A DNA stretch of 47,788 nucleotides from Candidatus Woesearchaeota archaeon (GTDB lineage Archaea > Nanobdellota > Nanobdellia > Woesearchaeales > BS150m-G63). Under the pieces are notes generated by a model. The model did no database searches. It had not been told where the DNA came from and saw nothing but the letters and a program-made list of their open reading frames with translations. Below, one piece after another: positions 17,921-28,781 of this stretch. The first letter of the stretch is position 1. Each line of letters opens with the position of its first letter. Both the position numbers and the translations under genes were made by a program. Location of the stretch: NCBI GenBank assembly GCA_016784165.1, contig JADHVD010000010.1:1-47788 (forward strand). Reading direction: 5' to 3'.

Positions 17921-18499
17921 TCATAATTTTTTCTTTTTTAATTTGGTGATTTGTTTTTTGATTAATAAAGAATTGGGGATATAAATTATATCACCACTTT
18001 TTGATTCAAGTTTGGTTTCGATGAATGTGGTATCTATTACTTTTGCTTTAAGTTTATCAAAAGAGATTAGATCTCCTTGTTTGATTATTCCTTTTTGGTA
18101 AATAAATAATCCTGAAACCATATTTGGAACAAAATCCTTTATTGCTAATAGTATTGAAATGATCACTAATAGAATTATTGCACCTGAAATCATATTCATT
18201 ATTGCTGTTGTAAGGCCTAATTGATTTAATGCAATTACGATTGTTATAAAATAAATGAAATATGTTAAAAAAGAACCAAGAAAATGTTCTATTGAAATGT
18301 GAATTCCTGCAGAATGTTTTAATGCTTTATCTAATTCAAATTCATGAAGTATTTTTTGAAGTAATCTACCTAGAATTTTTCCTATTATAAATCCAATTAA
18401 TAATGTTATTATTGCTATAACTATATTAGTAAATATGCCTGAAAAAAGTACATCCAATGTATCAATTCCCTGTCCTATTGCTGAACTATTATTGATCAT
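17921..18499 (-). CDS. MscS-family small-conductance mechanosensitive channel-like protein
   Basis: TM helices followed by IKQGDLISFDKLKAKVIDTTFIETKLESKSGDIIYIPNSLLI. Confidence 0.85.
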   Translation of the reverse strand: MINNSSAIGQGIDTLDVLFSGIFTNIVIAIITLLIGFIIGKILGRLLQKILHEFELDKALKHSAGIHISIEHFLGSFLTYFIYFITIVIALNQLGLTTAIMNMISGAIILLVIISILLAIKDFVPNMVSGLFIYQKGIIKQGDLISFDKLKAKVIDTTFIETKLESKSGDIIYIPNSLLIKKQITKLKKKKL

Positions 18500-18601
18500 T
18501 ATGTTTTGAATGTTAGATATCTGGTTTATATAATTTACTAAAAATCAATACTTTTGTTAAATTGCAAACAATTTTAAAGGATTATTTTGTTATTGAGGTT
18601 T

Positions 18602-19690
18602 ATGGTAGAATACAAGGATAGGATTGAAGAATTAGAAGAGGAACTTCGTACTACTAAGTACAATAAAAAAACCCAACATGCTATTGGTTTACTTAAAGCA
18701 AAGATAGCTAATCTGAAGAAAAAGAAAGCTGGGCAAAAAAAGGCAGGAAGTAAACAAGGTTATGTTATTCGTAGGAGTGGTGATGCTACAGTTGTTCTTG
18801 TTGGTTTTCCTTCTGTAGGTAAATCTACTTTATTGAATGCTATAACTAATCAAGAAAGTGAGGTTGGGGGATATGATTTTACAACATTGGATGCAATTCC
18901 TGGTTTGTTGAATTATAAAAGTGCCAAGATACAGATTTTTGATGTTCCCGGATTAGTTGAAGGTGCTGCTTCTGGAACTGGTAGGGGGAAAGAAGTGCTT
19001 TCTGTGTTGAGAAGTGCTGATTTGTGTTTAATTTTGGTAGATGTTAATCACCCAGAACATCTTAAGATCATTCAAAAAGAGATTTATGATTCTATGGCAA
19101 GATTGAATCAATCAAAACCCGATGTAAGAATCAAAAAAACAATTAAAGGTGGAATTAGGATTGGTAAAACTGTTAAATTAAGTGTTAGTGATGATACTTT
19201 AAAAGCAATATTAAATGAAATGGGGATTGCTAATGCCAATATTTTGATAAGAAGTAAAGTGGATGAAGACCAATTTATTGATGTTGTTGAAGGTAATAGA
19301 AAATATTTGAATGCTGTTATTGTGTTAAATAAAATTGATTCTATTAGTAAAGAAAAAGTTAAGGCGATTGCGAATAAATTGGGTGTGGATGTGTTAGTTT
19401 CTGCTGAAAAAAAACAGGGGTTAGATGAATTGAAAGAATTGATTTTTGATAAATTGAATTTGATTAGAATTTATTTAAAACAGCCAGGAAAAGAAGCAGA
19501 TATGAAAGAGCCTTTGATTGTGCATGTTGGTTGTACCATTAAGGGTGTTTGTGATAAGTTGCACAGAGATATTCTTAATAGATTTAAGTTTGCTCGTGTT
19601 TGGGGAAAGTCAACTAAATTTAATGGGCAGAAATTGACATTGAAACATGAGTTATTAGATGAAGATGTGGTAGAATTGCATTTGAATTGA
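18602..19690 (+). CDS. DRG-type GTPase (OBG/TGS)
   Basis: VGFPSVGKSTLLNAIT, FDVPGLVEGAASGTGRGKEVLSVLRSAD, C-terminal TGS. Start at 18602 seems likelier than 18587. Confidence 0.93.
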   Translation: MVEYKDRIEELEEELRTTKYNKKTQHAIGLLKAKIANLKKKKAGQKKAGSKQGYVIRRSGDATVVLVGFPSVGKSTLLNAITNQESEVGGYDFTTLDAIPGLLNYKSAKIQIFDVPGLVEGAASGTGRGKEVLSVLRSADLCLILVDVNHPEHLKIIQKEIYDSMARLNQSKPDVRIKKTIKGGIRIGKTVKLSVSDDTLKAILNEMGIANANILIRSKVDEDQFIDVVEGNRKYLNAVIVLNKIDSISKEKVKAIANKLGVDVLVSAEKKQGLDELKELIFDKLNLIRIYLKQPGKEADMKEPLIVHVGCTIKGVCDKLHRDILNRFKFARVWGKSTKFNGQKLTLKHELLDEDVVELHLN

Positions 19691-19775
19691 TTGGTGGCTG
19701 GATTATTTTTTTAGATTGTTGATAATAATTTTTGGCGTTAAAACATAAAAACATATATAAAGAAGTAAATGATTT

Positions 19776-21089
19776 ATGGGGTTAAGCAAAATGGAATTTA
19801 GCTCAATCAAAGAATCTATGAAGAAAGGTAAAGGTAAGGTAGCTGTAAGGGGATGGGTTTACCGTGAGAGAGGTTCAAATAAACTGAAGTTTATTGTTCT
19901 AAGAGATTCTTCTGAAATTATTCAATGTGTGATTGAGAAATCTAAAGTTGGAGAAAAGATGTTTAAGACTGCTGATGCAGTTCAAATAGAAACAAGTATG
20001 GAGATATTTGGCCAGATTAAAAAAGATGAAAGAGCTCCAACTGGGTATGAAATTTCTGTAGATTCATTTAAAGTTATTGGGGAATCTGATACATTTCCAA
20101 TTTCTAAAGATCAGAGCAGAGAATTTTTAGATGATCACAGACACCTTTGGCTGAGAAGCAGAAAGATGACTGCTATGATGAAAATAAGAAGCACTGTTTT
20201 TGGTGCTATTGATGAATATTTTAAAGGGGAAGAGTTTTATGAATATCATTCACCTACTTTGCAAGCAGTACAATGTGAAGGTGGTTCTACTTTATTTGAT
20301 GTTGATTATTATAAACAAAAAGGGGTTTTTTTAGCTCAGACTTGGCAGTTATATGCTGAGCCAGCTATTTTTGCTTTAGAAAAAATTTATACGATTGCTC
20401 CAAGTTTTAGGGCTGAGAAATCAAAAACTTCCCGCCATTTATCTGAATATTGGCATGCAGAAATGGAAGTTGCATGGGCAAGTTTTGATGATATAATTCA
20501 GTATGGAGAAGATTTATTGAAATTTATTATTAAAAAAGTGTTGGCTGAAAGAAAAGAAGAGTTAAAGATTCTTGGTAGAGATCCAAAAGAATTGGAGCCA
20601 ACTGTTAAGAAGAAATTCCCAAGGATGACTTATACTGATTCTCTTAAATTGTTGGATAAGAAGTTTGGTATGAAAATTAAATGGGGAAAAGATCTTCGAA
20701 CTATCGAAGAGGACAGGCTGAGTGAATTATATGACACCCCAATAATTGTAACTCATTATCCTAAAGAAGTAAAAGCGTTTTATATGAAAGAAGATCCAAA
20801 AGATAAGAAAGTTGTTTATGGTGTTGATTTTATTGCCCCAGAAGGTTATGGTGAAATTATTGGTGGTTCAGAAAGAGAGAGCGACATAAAAGAGATAATG
20901 AAACGGCTGAAAGATATGGGGGAGAAACCTAGCGAATATGAGTTTTATTTAGATACAAGAAGATACGGAAGTATACCTCATGGAGGATTTGGTCTTGGTA
21001 TAGAAAGAGTTATTTCTTGGATATGTAAATTAGATAATATCAAAGACGCCATCCCATTTCCTAGAACTATGACTAGGTGGACTCCTTAA
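19776..21089 (+). CDS. asnS: Asparaginyl-tRNA synthetase (archaeal/eukaryotic-like)
   Basis: HRHLWLRSRKMTAMMKIRS, LAQTWQLYAEPAIFALEKIYTIAPSFRAEKSKTSRHLSEYWHAEME, GFGLGIERVISW. Confidence 0.93.
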   Translation: MGLSKMEFSSIKESMKKGKGKVAVRGWVYRERGSNKLKFIVLRDSSEIIQCVIEKSKVGEKMFKTADAVQIETSMEIFGQIKKDERAPTGYEISVDSFKVIGESDTFPISKDQSREFLDDHRHLWLRSRKMTAMMKIRSTVFGAIDEYFKGEEFYEYHSPTLQAVQCEGGSTLFDVDYYKQKGVFLAQTWQLYAEPAIFALEKIYTIAPSFRAEKSKTSRHLSEYWHAEMEVAWASFDDIIQYGEDLLKFIIKKVLAERKEELKILGRDPKELEPTVKKKFPRMTYTDSLKLLDKKFGMKIKWGKDLRTIEEDRLSELYDTPIIVTHYPKEVKAFYMKEDPKDKKVVYGVDFIAPEGYGEIIGGSERESDIKEIMKRLKDMGEKPSEYEFYLDTRRYGSIPHGGFGLGIERVISWICKLDNIKDAIPFPRTMTRWTP

Positions 21090-21104
21090 AATTAATAGAT
21101 TGAA

Positions 21105-22241
<1,137 letters not shown>

Positions 22242-22282
22242 TCATCAAAAAATTAATAAACTAGAGTTATTTGGGTTAATTT

Positions 22283-23548
22283 ATGGTGCGAAAAGTATTG
22301 TTGAGTTGTTTTATATTTTTTATATTAGTTTTCACAGTTAGTGCTTTAACTGATGTTGAAGTAAGTGCTGTTTCTGAATTAGTTTATTCTTCTAATGAAG
22401 GGGAATTTTTATTATTTGTAGAGATTGCAGATGAAAATGAATTGGATCTTCGTGCTGAATCTGAATTAAGTGGGGAATTGAAAGAAAAAGCAGAGTTCCT
22501 TGATATTGAATTAAGTGGTTATTCTGGATTAAAGCTGTATAATAATTTCTTTAGCAGATTTTCTTGGTTTTTTTCTAATTATATAACTGGGTTTGCGGGT
22601 GCTGATTATCGCATAGATGATGGAAATGGGGGGCAAGAATGTGAACCTGATTGTAAGGGGAAGAAGTGTGGAGATGATGGGTGCGGGGGAAGTTGTGGCG
22701 AATGTAAAAGTGGGGAAGAATGTAAAGAAGGTAAATGTGTTAAGGAAGAATGTAAATCAGATTGTGAAGGGAAGAAGTGTGGAGATGATGGGTGCGGGGG
22801 AAGTTGTGGAATTTGTGGAAAAAGTTTGGATTGTAAAGGTGGAAAATGTGTGGTGGATGACTCTGAGGATGAGGAACCTCAAGAAGAAGATACTCCAGGC
22901 TCAACTCCAAGCACAATTACAGACACAATTACAGTAACAGAAATTGTTTTAGAAAAATGTGTTGGTTGTTATAAAGAAAATGTATGGATTGGATTATGTG
23001 AAAAAGGAGTTATGATTAAGCCTGCTTTGATTAAAGAAGAGTGTAAACTTGGATGTGAAAAAGAGCAATGTATTGAAGGGGGTGTTGAATCCATTTCATC
23101 TGATTTAGGTGTTGGGGATACAGTCAAGGTTATAAAATATAAAGAAGGTTTAGTAAAGGGAGGATTCGTTGATGCTCTTGTAGAAGGAAAACCAGAAGAA
23201 GACAAAAAAGAAATAAAAGATCTTAAAAAAGAAGATTCAAAATCCGCCAAAAAAGAAGAGGAAAAAAAGGAAGAAAAAATTAAATCTGTAACCACAACTT
23301 TGTCTGTTAAGGCAATTAGTGAGAGAATGGAAAGGATTGTATCTAATAAATGCATTCCTTGGTGTGAGGAAATGTGTGGACAACCAGATGGTTGTAGTGG
23401 TTTTTGTCCAAAAGGTGATATTGATGTCCCAGGTAAATGTGGTAATCCACCAAAAGATGAATATTTAACACCTCTTCAAAACGCCACTGTTCCAGCATCC
23501 AATTTCATTGGTGGTTTATTAAGCAGATTATTAGGTTTAAAGCCTTAA
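22283..23548 (+). CDS. Secreted Cys-rich surface protein with internal duplication
   Basis: Signal peptide; CEPDCKGKKCGDDGCGGSCGECKSGEECKEGKC repeated as CKSDCEGKKCGDDGCGGSCGICGKSLDCKGGKC. Confidence 0.8.
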   Translation: MVRKVLLSCFIFFILVFTVSALTDVEVSAVSELVYSSNEGEFLLFVEIADENELDLRAESELSGELKEKAEFLDIELSGYSGLKLYNNFFSRFSWFFSNYITGFAGADYRIDDGNGGQECEPDCKGKKCGDDGCGGSCGECKSGEECKEGKCVKEECKSDCEGKKCGDDGCGGSCGICGKSLDCKGGKCVVDDSEDEEPQEEDTPGSTPSTITDTITVTEIVLEKCVGCYKENVWIGLCEKGVMIKPALIKEECKLGCEKEQCIEGGVESISSDLGVGDTVKVIKYKEGLVKGGFVDALVEGKPEEDKKEIKDLKKEDSKSAKKEEEKKEEKIKSVTTTLSVKAISERMERIVSNKCIPWCEEMCGQPDGCSGFCPKGDIDVPGKCGNPPKDEYLTPLQNATVPASNFIGGLLSRLLGLKP

Positions 23549-24364
23549 TTAAAATCTTGCTTCTAAGAGTGCTGCTAGTATAACAAAAAAGATTGCTAAA
23601 CCAAATAGGATTAGGCTGTCGGTTGCTACATGATTAAATCGTTTAGAGAACCATTCTTCTTTAACCACTGCCTTGGACATAACTCCTCCAGCTATTGCTG
23701 CTGAGAAATAGCTTAAGGCTTCTGTGAATAAGTGGGGAAGTACGGGAATCATGATAACAAGGAAAGTTATCAAGGGGTTTTGGCCTTCTACTATTGCACC
23801 CATTTTGATGCTGTAACCAAAAACAACTCCCCAGACAGAAGCATTCCAAGTTATGAATAGGATTGAACCTGCACCATAAACTAAAGAAAGGATTAGACAA
23901 GCGAATAATACTTTAAGATTGTTTGCTATTAAAGAGCTGAAGAATGCTGGACTTATTGCACTTCCTGCTGTTGCTTGGCCTGTTATTCCTGCAACATTTA
24001 ATTGACTTTTGAACAAGTAGAACACTGTAGATTCTGGCGAGAATACTGAGAAAAATAAGAATGTAAAGAAAACTCCAAAGAAAAGGAATATGTAAATTAG
24101 AAAGATGTCACTGTGTTCTGAAAATAACCCTTTGAAAGAGAATTTTTCTTCTCTTGCTTCAACCTCTTCTTCTACTTTTAGGATTCTATTTACAGCAGGA
24201 ATTAATAATATTGATACAAAAGCAACTGACATCATATCAGGGTTTGAACCAAAAATCAATTTTGCGCTGAAAATACCAATAATTGAATAAAGAATACCTA
24301 GAAAAAAAGAGACCATAAACTTGTGTCTTAGAATTGAAAGTTTCATGAAGTCTTCAAGCGCCAT
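23549..24364 (-). CDS. SpoIIM/DUF95-like integral membrane protein
   Basis: Multiple TM helices, NNLKVLFACLILSLVYGAGSILFITWNASVWGVVFG, MIPVLPHLFTEALSYFSAAIAGG. Confidence 0.8.
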   Translation of the reverse strand: MALEDFMKLSILRHKFMVSFFLGILYSIIGIFSAKLIFGSNPDMMSVAFVSILLIPAVNRILKVEEEVEAREEKFSFKGLFSEHSDIFLIYIFLFFGVFFTFLFFSVFSPESTVFYLFKSQLNVAGITGQATAGSAISPAFFSSLIANNLKVLFACLILSLVYGAGSILFITWNASVWGVVFGYSIKMGAIVEGQNPLITFLVIMIPVLPHLFTEALSYFSAAIAGGVMSKAVVKEEWFSKRFNHVATDSLILFGLAIFFVILAALLEARF

Positions 24365-24471
24365 ATTGTATAATATAAATAGAGAATATAAAAAAGTTTG
24401 GAAAACGATTAGGCTATTATAACTATTTCTGTATCAAAATCTTAATAAACTCTTGTTTTATCTTTTTTAAT

Positions 24472-26460
24472 ATGATACTTGGAAAGATATTTGGTAAGAC
24501 TACAACTACTAATTTTAAGTTTTTAGCTAATAGTGGTGCTAAGAAGTTTGAATTTGTTCAAGTTTATCACAAAGAGTATGATTATGTACTTTGTCAAATA
24601 TCTGAATTAGAGAGAAATGAAGATTCGCTTGTTGGGAAATGTGTTGTTATAGGTTATATGGATGATGGATTAATAAAAAGGCCAAGAGTGCCGTTTGAGC
24701 CAGAAATGGAAGTGTTAAAGGCAGAAGATGAGTTTATTTCTAAGATAATTCAATTATATAAAAGTAAAGATGGTGCTTATATTGGTTTGTTAGAAGGAAA
24801 ATCAATCAAGGTTTATCTTGATTTGAAGAAATTGTTGACTAAACATATAGCTATCTTGGCGAAAACAGGTGCTGGAAAATCTTATGCTGCAGGAGTTTTG
24901 CTTGAAGAAATAATGGATAAAAAAGTGCCATTAGTGATTTTAGATCCTCATGGAGAATATGCTCAATTAAAATATAAGAATGTAGAAGATAAAAAATTAA
25001 TGAGGAAATTTGGGATTGAACCAAGAGCATACTCAAATGTTAGAGAATATGGAGATAGTGAATTAGACCCTAATATAATTCCTTTAAGGTTAAATAGTGC
25101 TTTGAGTCAATCAGAATTATTACATTTATTGCCTAAGATGAGTAGTACTCAGACTGGATTATTATATAATGCAGCTAACGATATTAGCAAAGTGAAATTT
25201 AATGAATTATTGTTAAATCTTGAAATGGAGGAAAATAATGCTAAATTTACTTTAATGAATAATATTGATTATTTACATAATCTTAATCTTTTTTCTGATT
25301 CTTTTACTTCTTATAATGAAATAGTGCAATCAGGAAGGTGTTCTATAATCAACTTTAAAGGAATTACTCCAGATGTTCAGGAGATAATTGCATATAAAAT
25401 GCTTAAAGATTTATTTGAAGCAAGAAAAAAAGATCAAGTGCCCCCATTCTTTTTAATTGTTGAAGAGGCACACAATTTTTGTCCTGAAAGAAGTTTTGGA
25501 GAAACTAGGTGTTCTAAAATAATAAGGACTATTGCATCTGAAGGAAGAAAATTTGGATTAGGACTTTGTGTAATAAGTCAAAGACCTGCTAGAATTGATA
25601 AATCTGTTTTGAGTCAATGTACCACTCAGATAATTTTGAAAATTACTAATCCTAATGATTTGAAAGCAGTATATCAGTCGGTTGAGGGAATCACACTAGA
25701 AGCTCAAGAAGAAATAAAGAATTTACCCATTGGAACTGCATTGGTTACTGGAATAGTTGATATGCCTTTATTTGTAGATATACGGCCAAGAATGACCAAA
25801 CATGGAGGGCATACTGTTGACATTTTACCAGGTGCAGAAGATGGAGATTTTTTTGATAAGGTTGAAAAATTTGAAGACAAGGGATTGTTGCCTGTAATTA
25901 AACCTAAAACCAGTTTAAAAGATTTGCAGTTGATGTCTAAAAGAAAAATAAAATCTGTAGATACTGTGTTGATTCCTGCTTATTTGTTTTTATGTCAAGA
26001 AAAAAATAAAGAGTTTAATTTATTGGTAGAGTCTATTCATGGAAGAATTGTGCTTGATGTAGAAAATTTAAGGGTGGCTTCTTTGCCTGATTTGGGTAAA
26101 TTATCTAAACAAGAATTAAAAACATTGGAAGCAGCATTTAGACTTAAAAATTTTACCCTTCCTATTTTTATTTCTAAAACAGGATTTGGCATGGGTGTTA
26201 AAGATCATTTGATTAAATTGATAAAATTAGGTTACCTTGCTAATGAAGGTGGGACGATTAAATTAACTAATAAATATGTGCTTTCTAATCTTTCTAAAAA
26301 AGCGTGCTATAGTAAAATTAATTTCAGTCAACTCAATTATTCAAAAAAATTAAATGGTAGAATATCTTTAGATAATTTAAAAACTAAATTAAGTAAGTTT
26401 GTTAATGTGATGGATCAAAGGGAATGTTTTATTGTTAAATATGAAATAAAATATGAGTGA
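24472..26460 (+). CDS. HerA-like DUF87 ATPase/helicase
   Basis: AILAKTGAGKSYAAGVLLEEIMDKKVPLVILDPHGEY, FLIVEEAHNFCPE, GLGLCVISQRPARIDKSVLSQCTTQIILKITNPNDL. Confidence 0.92.
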   Translation: MILGKIFGKTTTTNFKFLANSGAKKFEFVQVYHKEYDYVLCQISELERNEDSLVGKCVVIGYMDDGLIKRPRVPFEPEMEVLKAEDEFISKIIQLYKSKDGAYIGLLEGKSIKVYLDLKKLLTKHIAILAKTGAGKSYAAGVLLEEIMDKKVPLVILDPHGEYAQLKYKNVEDKKLMRKFGIEPRAYSNVREYGDSELDPNIIPLRLNSALSQSELLHLLPKMSSTQTGLLYNAANDISKVKFNELLLNLEMEENNAKFTLMNNIDYLHNLNLFSDSFTSYNEIVQSGRCSIINFKGITPDVQEIIAYKMLKDLFEARKKDQVPPFFLIVEEAHNFCPERSFGETRCSKIIRTIASEGRKFGLGLCVISQRPARIDKSVLSQCTTQIILKITNPNDLKAVYQSVEGITLEAQEEIKNLPIGTALVTGIVDMPLFVDIRPRMTKHGGHTVDILPGAEDGDFFDKVEKFEDKGLLPVIKPKTSLKDLQLMSKRKIKSVDTVLIPAYLFLCQEKNKEFNLLVESIHGRIVLDVENLRVASLPDLGKLSKQELKTLEAAFRLKNFTLPIFISKTGFGMGVKDHLIKLIKLGYLANEGGTIKLTNKYVLSNLSKKACYSKINFSQLNYSKKLNGRISLDNLKTKLSKFVNVMDQRECFIVKYEIKYE

Positions 26461-26495
26461 AGAAAAATAGTAAAGAAGAAAAACAGTAAAGAAAA

Positions 26496-27395
26496 ATGGA
26501 ATTAATTAAAGAAGGAAAGCTGATTTTAGAGAAGGATTGGGTAAATAATATTAATATTTTAGAAAAAGAAGTTAAAGAGGTCATTAAAGGGAAAGAAAAA
26601 GCAGTTAAAATAGTTAAAAGTGATTTTGTTAAAGCAGTGAATGATAGTTTTCCAGACGAGAAGTTTGGAATTTTATTTTCTGGTGGGATTGATAGTACAC
26701 TTATTGCTTTTCTTGCTAAGAAAGCCGGAAAAGATTTTGTGTGTTATTCTGTTGGATTGAAAAGGTCTGATGAGTTAAAAGGGGCTGATGATTTATTCTG
26801 GTCTAAAAAGATTGCTAAAGAATATGGGTTTGATTTGAAGGTGGTTGAATTAGGGGTGGAAGGATTTGAAAAAATTATAGAAAAGGTTACAAAAATTCTC
26901 GGTGAACCAGATGTTGTTAAAATTGGGGTTGGAGTTGCACTTTACCCTGGGATGGAAAAGGCTAAAAAAGATGGGTTAAAGTATATTTATTCTGGTCTTG
27001 GTTCTGAAGAGATATTTGCAGGGTATCAGAGGCACGAAGAATCTAAAGATATCAATAAAGAGTGTTGGAATGGTTTGAAAAAGATGTGGGGAAGAGATTT
27101 TACAAGAGATACTTTGCTTGCCGAGAAGTTGGGATTAACATTGAAAATTCCTTTTTTAGATAAAAAATTAATTGTTACTGCAATGGGTGTAGATTCTAGT
27201 TTAAAGATGAATGCGGAATATAAGAAACTTATTTTAAGATATGTTGCTGAAGAAGTTGGATTGAAAAAAGAATTTTGTTGGAGAAAGAAAAAAGCAGCAC
27301 AATATGGTTCTAAGGCAGATAAAGTGATTGCTAAGTTAACTAAGAAAAAAGGATTTAAATTAAAAAAAGATTATGTTAAGAGTTTATTAGTTTGA
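26496..27395 (+). CDS. Asparagine synthase-like protein containing only the ATP-pyrophosphatase (synthetase) domain
   Basis: FGILFSGGIDSTLIAFLAKKAG, YIYSGLGSEEIFAGYQRH, GLTLKIPFLDKKLI; no N-terminal Cys class II amidotransferase domain. Confidence 0.85.
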   Translation: MELIKEGKLILEKDWVNNINILEKEVKEVIKGKEKAVKIVKSDFVKAVNDSFPDEKFGILFSGGIDSTLIAFLAKKAGKDFVCYSVGLKRSDELKGADDLFWSKKIAKEYGFDLKVVELGVEGFEKIIEKVTKILGEPDVVKIGVGVALYPGMEKAKKDGLKYIYSGLGSEEIFAGYQRHEESKDINKECWNGLKKMWGRDFTRDTLLAEKLGLTLKIPFLDKKLIVTAMGVDSSLKMNAEYKKLILRYVAEEVGLKKEFCWRKKKAAQYGSKADKVIAKLTKKKGFKLKKDYVKSLLV

Positions 27396-27410
27396 AAATC
27401 TTTCAGAAAT

Positions 27411-28772
27411 TTAATTAGTTTTTAATCCCAATTCACTTAATTGTTTTTTACTTACATCAGAAGGAGCATCTAACATAATGTCTTTTGCATCTTTATTTTT
27501 TGGAAATGCAATAACCTCTCTGATAGAATCTTCCCCGCATATTATCGCTACTAATCTATCAAGTCCAAAAGCGATTCCTCCGTGAGGTGGAGCACCATAT
27601 TTGAATGCATTTAATAGGAATCCAAATTTTTCCATTACTTCTTCATCACTTAATTTTAATGCCTTAAATATTTTTTTCTGGATATCTGCTTTGTGGATTC
27701 TAATTGAACCTCCAGCTATCTCTTCACCATTTAGTACTAAGTCATAAGCATTTGAGCTCGCTTTTTCTGGTTCTTTTTCTAATAGTTTGATGTCTTCTTC
27801 TTTAGGCATTGTGAAGGGGTGATGTGTTGACGTTAGTCTTTTTTCTTCTTTGCTATATTCAAATAATGGGAAATCAACAACCCATAAGAAAGAATAAGTG
27901 TGACCATCTTTTTTTAGGTGAGGTCTATCTGTATGATACTTATTCATGGCTTCTTTGTAAGTGATTCTTGGAAATGGAGTTTCAATATTTACATCTAGTA
28001 CTTGTTTGAATACATGTTTCATCATCTTTTCTAATAAACTATAGATGTCTTCTTCTTCTATAAAACTCATCTCCATATCTATTTGGGTGAATTCTGGTTG
28101 TCTGTCTGCCCTTAAATCTTCATCTCTAAAACATTTTACTAATTGGAAATATTTATCGAACCCAGAAACCATTAATAGTTGTTTGAATAATTGTGGTGAT
28201 TGTGGTAGCGCATAGAATTTTCCTTTTTGAACTCTACTTGGAATAAGATAATCTCTTGCACCCTCAGGTGTTGATTTTGCAATCATAGGTGTTTCGATTT
28301 CTAAAAAGTTTTCTTTGTCAAGAAAATCCCTGACTGCTTTTGCTGTTTTGTGTCTCATTGCCAGATTTTTTTGCATCTTTTTTCTTCTTAAATCTAGATA
28401 TCTGTATTTTAGTCTTGTTTCTTCTGTTGATTGTATGTTTGTTAGATCAAGTGGAACAGGTGCTGATTCATTTAGGATTTCTATTTTTTCTGCTGAGAGT
28501 TCAATTTCCCCTGTAACCATATCTTTATTTATATCTTTTTGAGGTCTTATCTGTACTTTCCCTTCTAGGAGGATAACTGATTCTTTTCTTAATTGTCCAA
28601 ATTCTTTTGCTAAATTGGGATTAAGAAATGCTTGAGTTGAACCATACTTATCTTTTATTGTTAGAAATCCAATTTTACCAAAAGTTCTAATTTGTTCTAC
28701 CCAACCGCAAAGTTTTACTTTCTTGCCGTCGTGTTTTTTGTTCAGTTCTCCACAAGTGTGTGTTCTTAACAT
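27411..28772 (-). CDS. aspS: Aspartyl-tRNA synthetase, bacterial-type but lacking the GAD insertion
   Basis: LRTHTCGELN..LCGWV, YRYLDLRRKKMQKNLAMRHK, FLEIETPMIAKSTPEGARDYLIPSR, FRDEDLRADRQPEFTQIDMEMSF, FLWVVDFPLFEY, HHPFTMP, GAPPHGGIAFGLDRLVAI. Confidence 0.95.
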   Translation of the reverse strand: MLRTHTCGELNKKHDGKKVKLCGWVEQIRTFGKIGFLTIKDKYGSTQAFLNPNLAKEFGQLRKESVILLEGKVQIRPQKDINKDMVTGEIELSAEKIEILNESAPVPLDLTNIQSTEETRLKYRYLDLRRKKMQKNLAMRHKTAKAVRDFLDKENFLEIETPMIAKSTPEGARDYLIPSRVQKGKFYALPQSPQLFKQLLMVSGFDKYFQLVKCFRDEDLRADRQPEFTQIDMEMSFIEEEDIYSLLEKMMKHVFKQVLDVNIETPFPRITYKEAMNKYHTDRPHLKKDGHTYSFLWVVDFPLFEYSKEEKRLTSTHHPFTMPKEEDIKLLEKEPEKASSNAYDLVLNGEEIAGGSIRIHKADIQKKIFKALKLSDEEVMEKFGFLLNAFKYGAPPHGGIAFGLDRLVAIICGEDSIREVIAFPKNKDAKDIMLDAPSDVSKKQLSELGLKTN

Positions 28773-28781
28773 TTTAATATT

